Origin: Sphingomonadales bacterium | Lineage (GTDB): Bacteria; Pseudomonadota; Alphaproteobacteria; Sphingomonadales; Sphingomonadaceae | Assembly (NCBI GenBank): GCA_018067055.1 | Contig: JAGPVK010000376.1 | Location: forward strand, 1-9,797 | Reading direction: 5' to 3' | DNA length: 9,797 bases | Notes under the pieces: model-generated | Database searches by the model: none | Seen by the model: only the letters and a program-made list of their open reading frames with translations | Told to the model about the DNA's origin: nothing | Program-made: the position numbers and the translations under genes | Shown here: positions 6,548 to 9,797 of the stretch, one piece after another | How the letters are laid out: each line of letters opens with the position of its first letter | Numbering within the stretch: position 1 is the stretch's first letter

Positions 6548-7300
6548 ATGTCCACCAAAAACTGGGACTTTTCATCCTTTGACGGTGTTACTCTAAAAAT
6601 CCATGAGATGGGTCAGGGGCGTCCGGTCATCCTGCTCCACGGCCTGTTTTCCAATGCCGATACCAACTGGATCAAATTTGGTCATGCGCGGGCGCTGGCC
6701 GATGCCGGGTTCCGCGTGATCATGCCGGATCTGCGCGCCCATGGCGACAGCGCCGCGCCGCATGATCCGGCCGCTTATCCCGCTGACGTGCTCGTGAAGG
6801 ATATACGCGCGCTAATCGGACATCTGGAATTGACCGACTTTGATCTGGGCGGATTTTCGCTCGGCGCTCGGACGACCGCCAAATTGCTGACAACGGGCAC
6901 CATGCCCCGCAAGGCGATATTGGCGGGCATGGGCCTGCAGGGTCTGGCGGGCTGGGCCGGACGGCGGGATTTCTTTTTCCAGGCGATCGATACCAGAGAC
7001 AGCGCCAAGCGTGGTGATCCGCACTGGCTCGCAATCCAGTTCATGAAAAGCCAGAAAATCGATCCTGTGGCAGCACGGCTTTTGCTCGGGACTTTTTCCG
7101 ATATGGATCCGGCCGAGGCAGCCAGCATAGAAACAGAGATATTGGTGCTTTGCGGCAGCGAGGATGATGACAACGGCGATCCGGAAGAACTGGCGGCAAT
7201 CTTGCTTAACGGCCATTATGTTGCCATTCCCGGAACCCATATGAGCAGTGTGACCAAAGCGGAAATGAGCCAGGAAATGGTGCGCTTTCTGGTCGGATAG
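6548..7300 (+). CDS. Alpha/beta hydrolase
   Basis: A 250-residue alpha/beta-hydrolase-fold protein. Visible features are the oxyanion-hole strand and loop VILLHGLFS (27-35), MPDLRAHGDS (59-68), and the nucleophile elbow GGFSLGA with Ser104 in GFSLG. The catalytic acid is probably among the aspartates of LCGSEDDDNGD (201-211), and the base is His231 in IPGTHMSSV. The catalytic triad therefore looks complete, but substrate (ester, amide, lactone or other) cannot be told from sequence. There is no signal peptide, so it is cytoplasmic. The upstream ribosome-binding site is weak (GAGAA, spaced by a few bases). The next gene starts 8 bp after its stop, so the two are probably an operon. Confidence 0.9.
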   Translation: MSTKNWDFSSFDGVTLKIHEMGQGRPVILLHGLFSNADTNWIKFGHARALADAGFRVIMPDLRAHGDSAAPHDPAAYPADVLVKDIRALIGHLELTDFDLGGFSLGARTTAKLLTTGTMPRKAILAGMGLQGLAGWAGRRDFFFQAIDTRDSAKRGDPHWLAIQFMKSQKIDPVAARLLLGTFSDMDPAEAASIETEILVLCGSEDDDNGDPEELAAILLNGHYVAIPGTHMSSVTKAEMSQEMVRFLVG

Positions 7301-7308
7301 GAGGGATC

Positions 7309-7836
7309 ATGTCGAATCTGTATAGCTGGCGCAATTTCTGGATATTCTGGGGCGGCGGTCTGACGCTGTTTCTCTATCTGGTAATTTCGGGCGGGGCGCT
7401 GGAGACCATCACGGCTCCCAACGGCATCCTCGACCATCAGAGCGCGGCGACAGGAGAACGGGTGAACGCTATCCAGCAAAGCTGGGCCGATGCCGGCGTG
7501 ATGGATCTCGCCCGATGGGGGATGATCGCCGATCTTGTCTTTATCAGCCTCTATATGTCGGGGGGAATCATCGGTGGTCGGCTGATCTGGCAGCGAGCCA
7601 AATCACCCACGTTAAAAAAACTCGGCCTGCTATCGGTGCTCGCTTATTTTGTCTTCGGTCTGTCCGATTATCTGGAAACCGTCTGTCAGCTGGTGCAACT
7701 GATCCGCGAACAGGGCAGCGATATACTGGCCGGAACTGCGGCGCTGGCGCGACCGGTAAAGATAGTCACCTGGATCATTGGCACGGTGGCGATGATCGTC
7801 GCTCTGCTCTGGCGCTGGCGCGAAAGCCGGGCTTGA
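7309..7836 (+). CDS. Four-helix integral membrane protein of unknown function
   Basis: I do not recognise this 175-residue protein. It shows four hydrophobic segments: about residues 10-29 (FWIFWGGGLTLFLYLVISGG), 71-93 (GMIADLVFISLYMSGGIIGG and following), 103-121 (LGLLSVLAYFVFGLSDYLE) and 150-168 (VKIVTWIIGTVAMIVALLWR). The first loop, about 40 residues, is polar and contains NGILDHQSAATGERVNAIQ. Acidic residues within or beside helices (D74, D119, E122) might be functional. The ribosome-binding site GGAGG is strong and lies 8 bp or less from the preceding hydrolase stop, so translation with that gene is likely. It probably sits in the inner membrane. Existence is well supported by the ribosome-binding site, spacing and membrane pattern; function is open. 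Confidence 0.85.
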   Translation: MSNLYSWRNFWIFWGGGLTLFLYLVISGGALETITAPNGILDHQSAATGERVNAIQQSWADAGVMDLARWGMIADLVFISLYMSGGIIGGRLIWQRAKSPTLKKLGLLSVLAYFVFGLSDYLETVCQLVQLIREQGSDILAGTAALARPVKIVTWIIGTVAMIVALLWRWRESRA

Positions 7837-7893
7837 CCATCGCCCGATAAAGTTTCAAATAATACCAGAATAATATCAGTTGAGGATCGCCCC
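7833..7893 (+). promoter_or_regulatory. Possible promoter and ribosome-binding site for the M2 peptidase gene
   Basis: TTGACC (7833-7838), overlapping the stop of the preceding gene, resembles a -35 box. The A/T-rich stretch around 7856-7865 could hold a poor -10 box 17-21 bases later. GAGGAT lies about 7 bases before the ATG at 7894 and is a good ribosome-binding site. The short gap equally allows read-through from the hydrolase/membrane-protein pair. Confidence 0.3.
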
Positions 7894-9732
7894 ATGAAAA
7901 CCACTGCTTCCCTGTTGGCGCTTGCCGCCTTTGCCCTTTCCACGCCCGCTCTTGCCAAGGATCATGAAGCGGATGCCGCAAAAGCGGACACCAAACCCAC
8001 TGTTGCCGATGCCCAGAAATTCATTGCTGACACCGAACAGAAAATGGCCGAATTCAATGTAGACGCCAGCCGGATCTATTGGGTCAACAGCACCTATATC
8101 ACCGACGACACCGACGCATTGGCCGCCAAAGTGGGGGCAGAAGGCACAACCATGGCGGTGCAGGCTGCCCTGGACGCCGCCCGGTTCAAGGACGTTCCGG
8201 GCCTTGATACCGACGCCACCCGCAAGCTCGACAAATTGCGTGGCGGCATCGTGCTGCCCGCGCCAACGACAGAGGGCGCAGCCACCGAACTGAACGAGAT
8301 CGCGACCAAGCTGAACTCGGCCTATGGCAAGGGCAAGGGCACGCTGAATGGCAAGGAAATCAACGGCTCCGACATTGAAGCCGAGATGGGCACGAACCGC
8401 AATCCGGACGAGCTCGCAGAAATGTGGGCAAGCTGGCACACCAATGTCGGCGCGCCGATGAAGGATGATTATGCCCGCATGGTCGAAATCGCCAATCAGG
8501 GTGCCAAGGAACTTGGTTTCGCCGATGTCGGCGCGATGTGGCGCTCCGGCTATGACATGCCAGCGGACGATTTCGCCAAGCTGACCGACAAATTATGGGC
8601 GCAGGTCAAGCCGCTTTACGACCAGCTCCATTGCTACACGCGCGAAAAGCTCAACGAAAAATATGGCGATGAAGTCCAGCCGGCAACCGGCCCGATCCGC
8701 GCCGATCTGCTCGGCAACATGTGGGCCCAGGAATGGGGTAATATCTACGATATCGTCGCACCCGAAGGGGCAGGGGATATCGGCTTTGACACCACCGAAC
8801 TGCTGAAGACAAAAGGCTATGATCCCCTGAAAATGGTCAACACCGGCGAGGGTTTCTTCTCGTCGCTGGGTTTCGAAGCACTGCCCGAAACCTTCTACCA
8901 GCGGTCGCTGTTCACCAAGCCGGCGGATCGGGAAGTCGTCTGCCATGCCAGCGCCTGGGACATTGATGCCAAGGATGATATTCGCATCAAGATGTGCATC
9001 AAGGTGAATGGCGATGACTTCACCACGATTCATCATGAGCTTGGTCATAACTATTACCAGCGTGCCTACAAGAACCAGAGCTTCCTGTTCCAGGATGGCG
9101 CCAACGACGGCTTCCACGAAGCAATCGGTGATGCCGTCGCATTGTCGATCACGCCGGAATATCTGGTGCAGGTAGGCTTGCTCGACGCCAAGAAAGTACC
9201 GAGCGCCGACAAGGATACCGGATTGCTGCTCCGTCAGGCGATGGACAAGGTGGCGTTCCTCCCATTTGGCCTGCTGGTCGACAAATGGCGCTGGGGCGTT
9301 TTCAACGGCAGCATAAAGCCAGCCGACTACACGACCGCATGGCATGATCTGAAGCTGGAGTATCAAGGTATCGCGCCGCCGGTTGAACGGCCCGCGGACG
9401 CATTCGATCCGGGCGCCAAATATCACATCCCGGGCAACACGCCTTATTCACGCTATTTCCTCGCCCGGATCCTGCAGTTCCAGTTCTACAAGGCGGCCTG
9501 CGATGCTGCTGGCTGGAAGGGCCCGCTGCACCGCTGCTCATTCTACGGCAACGAGCAGGTCGGCGCGAAGCTGAACGCGATGCTCGAAATGGGCGCTTCC
9601 AAGCCCTGGCCCGACGCGCTCGAAGCCTTCACCGGCAAGCGTGAAATGGATGGATCAGCGATGATCAGTTATTTTGCGCCGCTGATGACCTGGCTGAAGA
9701 AGGAAAATAAGGGCAAGTCCTGCGGATGGTAG
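7894..9732 (+). CDS. Secreted M2-family peptidyl-dipeptidase (bacterial ACE homologue)
   Basis: A zinc metallopeptidase that removes dipeptides from peptide C-termini. The 612-residue precursor has a type I signal peptide cleaved after ALA (about residue 21), with no lipobox cysteine and no C-terminal anchor. It should be soluble in the periplasm or outside the cell. The zinc site is HHELGH (H381, E382, H385) with third ligand E409 in GFHEAIGD. Compared from memory with human testis ACE at a near-constant offset, the substrate-binding residues K509, H511, Y518 and Y521 match K511, H513, Y520 and Y523. CHASAW (350-355) and the cysteine pairs C350/C368 and C536/C548 match the conserved disulphides. 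The chloride-2 residues Y220 and R520 are kept, but the chloride-1 arginines appear replaced (H182, K487). It is full-length for a single M2 domain. A terminator follows directly. Confidence 0.96.
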   Translation: MKTTASLLALAAFALSTPALAKDHEADAAKADTKPTVADAQKFIADTEQKMAEFNVDASRIYWVNSTYITDDTDALAAKVGAEGTTMAVQAALDAARFKDVPGLDTDATRKLDKLRGGIVLPAPTTEGAATELNEIATKLNSAYGKGKGTLNGKEINGSDIEAEMGTNRNPDELAEMWASWHTNVGAPMKDDYARMVEIANQGAKELGFADVGAMWRSGYDMPADDFAKLTDKLWAQVKPLYDQLHCYTREKLNEKYGDEVQPATGPIRADLLGNMWAQEWGNIYDIVAPEGAGDIGFDTTELLKTKGYDPLKMVNTGEGFFSSLGFEALPETFYQRSLFTKPADREVVCHASAWDIDAKDDIRIKMCIKVNGDDFTTIHHELGHNYYQRAYKNQSFLFQDGANDGFHEAIGDAVALSITPEYLVQVGLLDAKKVPSADKDTGLLLRQAMDKVAFLPFGLLVDKWRWGVFNGSIKPADYTTAWHDLKLEYQGIAPPVERPADAFDPGAKYHIPGNTPYSRYFLARILQFQFYKAACDAAGWKGPLHRCSFYGNEQVGAKLNAMLEMGASKPWPDALEAFTGKREMDGSAMISYFAPLMTWLKKENKGKSCGW

Positions 9733-9739
9733 ACATTAA

Positions 9740-9773
9740 AAAACCGGCGGAAAACTAGTTTCCGCCGGTTTTC
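9740..9773 (+). terminator. Rho-independent terminator after the M2 peptidase gene
   Basis: A 14-bp perfect stem (9740-9753 pairing with 9759-9772) with the GC core ccggcgg/ccgccgg encloses a 5-base loop and ends in TTTT. It lies 7 bp past the stop codon. The matching A-run on the left flank would let it stop transcription from the other side as well. Confidence 0.92.
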
Positions 9774-9797
9774 TATTGAAAATTTCGACTTAAAGCT

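Noticed and set aside
8593..9426. A 277-codon minus-strand open frame within the M2 peptidase gene
   Set aside because: It is antisense to a gene with complete catalytic motifs; frames like this arise from the strong third-position GC bias.

Overview
This 9.8 kb window reads as ordinary chromosome from an alphaproteobacterium, most likely a sphingomonad (Sphingomonadales). Three observations suggest this: a trmD-rplS ribosomal/tRNA-modification block, coding GC mostly near 60%, and a palindromic 'VRPEPVEG'-type repeat of the kind I remember as abundant in sphingomonad genomes. The taxonomic placement is inference. I see no rRNA, tRNA, CRISPR array, insertion sequence or phage gene.

Layout. 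Positions 1-1475 (+ strand) hold the tail of a small membrane protein, trmD and rplS, closed by a clear hairpin terminator. trmD carries an in-frame palindromic repeat element and a sharp internal change in base composition. Next comes asd (aspartate-semialdehyde dehydrogenase, +). It runs head-on, with no spacer, into a three-gene minus-strand operon marR-emrA-emrB (5646 down to 2526). That operon is a MarR-type regulator, a periplasmic adaptor and a 14-helix MFS pump, joined by one-base start/stop overlaps. Diverging from marR is a DsbA-fold, 2-hydroxychromene-2-carboxylate isomerase-like protein (+). The 81-bp spacer between them holds a 23-bp imperfect palindrome whose two arms double as candidate -35 boxes for both directions.

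The right third (+ strand) has an alpha/beta hydrolase, a four-helix membrane protein of unknown function 8 bp downstream, and a secreted M2-family zinc dipeptidyl carboxypeptidase (bacterial angiotensin-converting-enzyme homologue). A strong hairpin terminator follows the last gene.

How the parts work together. trmD and rplS serve translation, and asd serves the aspartate-family amino acid and diaminopimelate pathways. The marR-emrAB block looks like an inducible export system. Its regulator probably controls its own operon and perhaps the divergent isomerase-like gene. The peptidase acts in the periplasm or outside the cell and probably releases dipeptides. I do not see a convincing new multi-gene defence or mobile system. 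The most interesting items are the repeat inside trmD, the symmetric divergent operator/promoter with possibly leaderless transcripts, and the altered chloride site in the ACE homologue.
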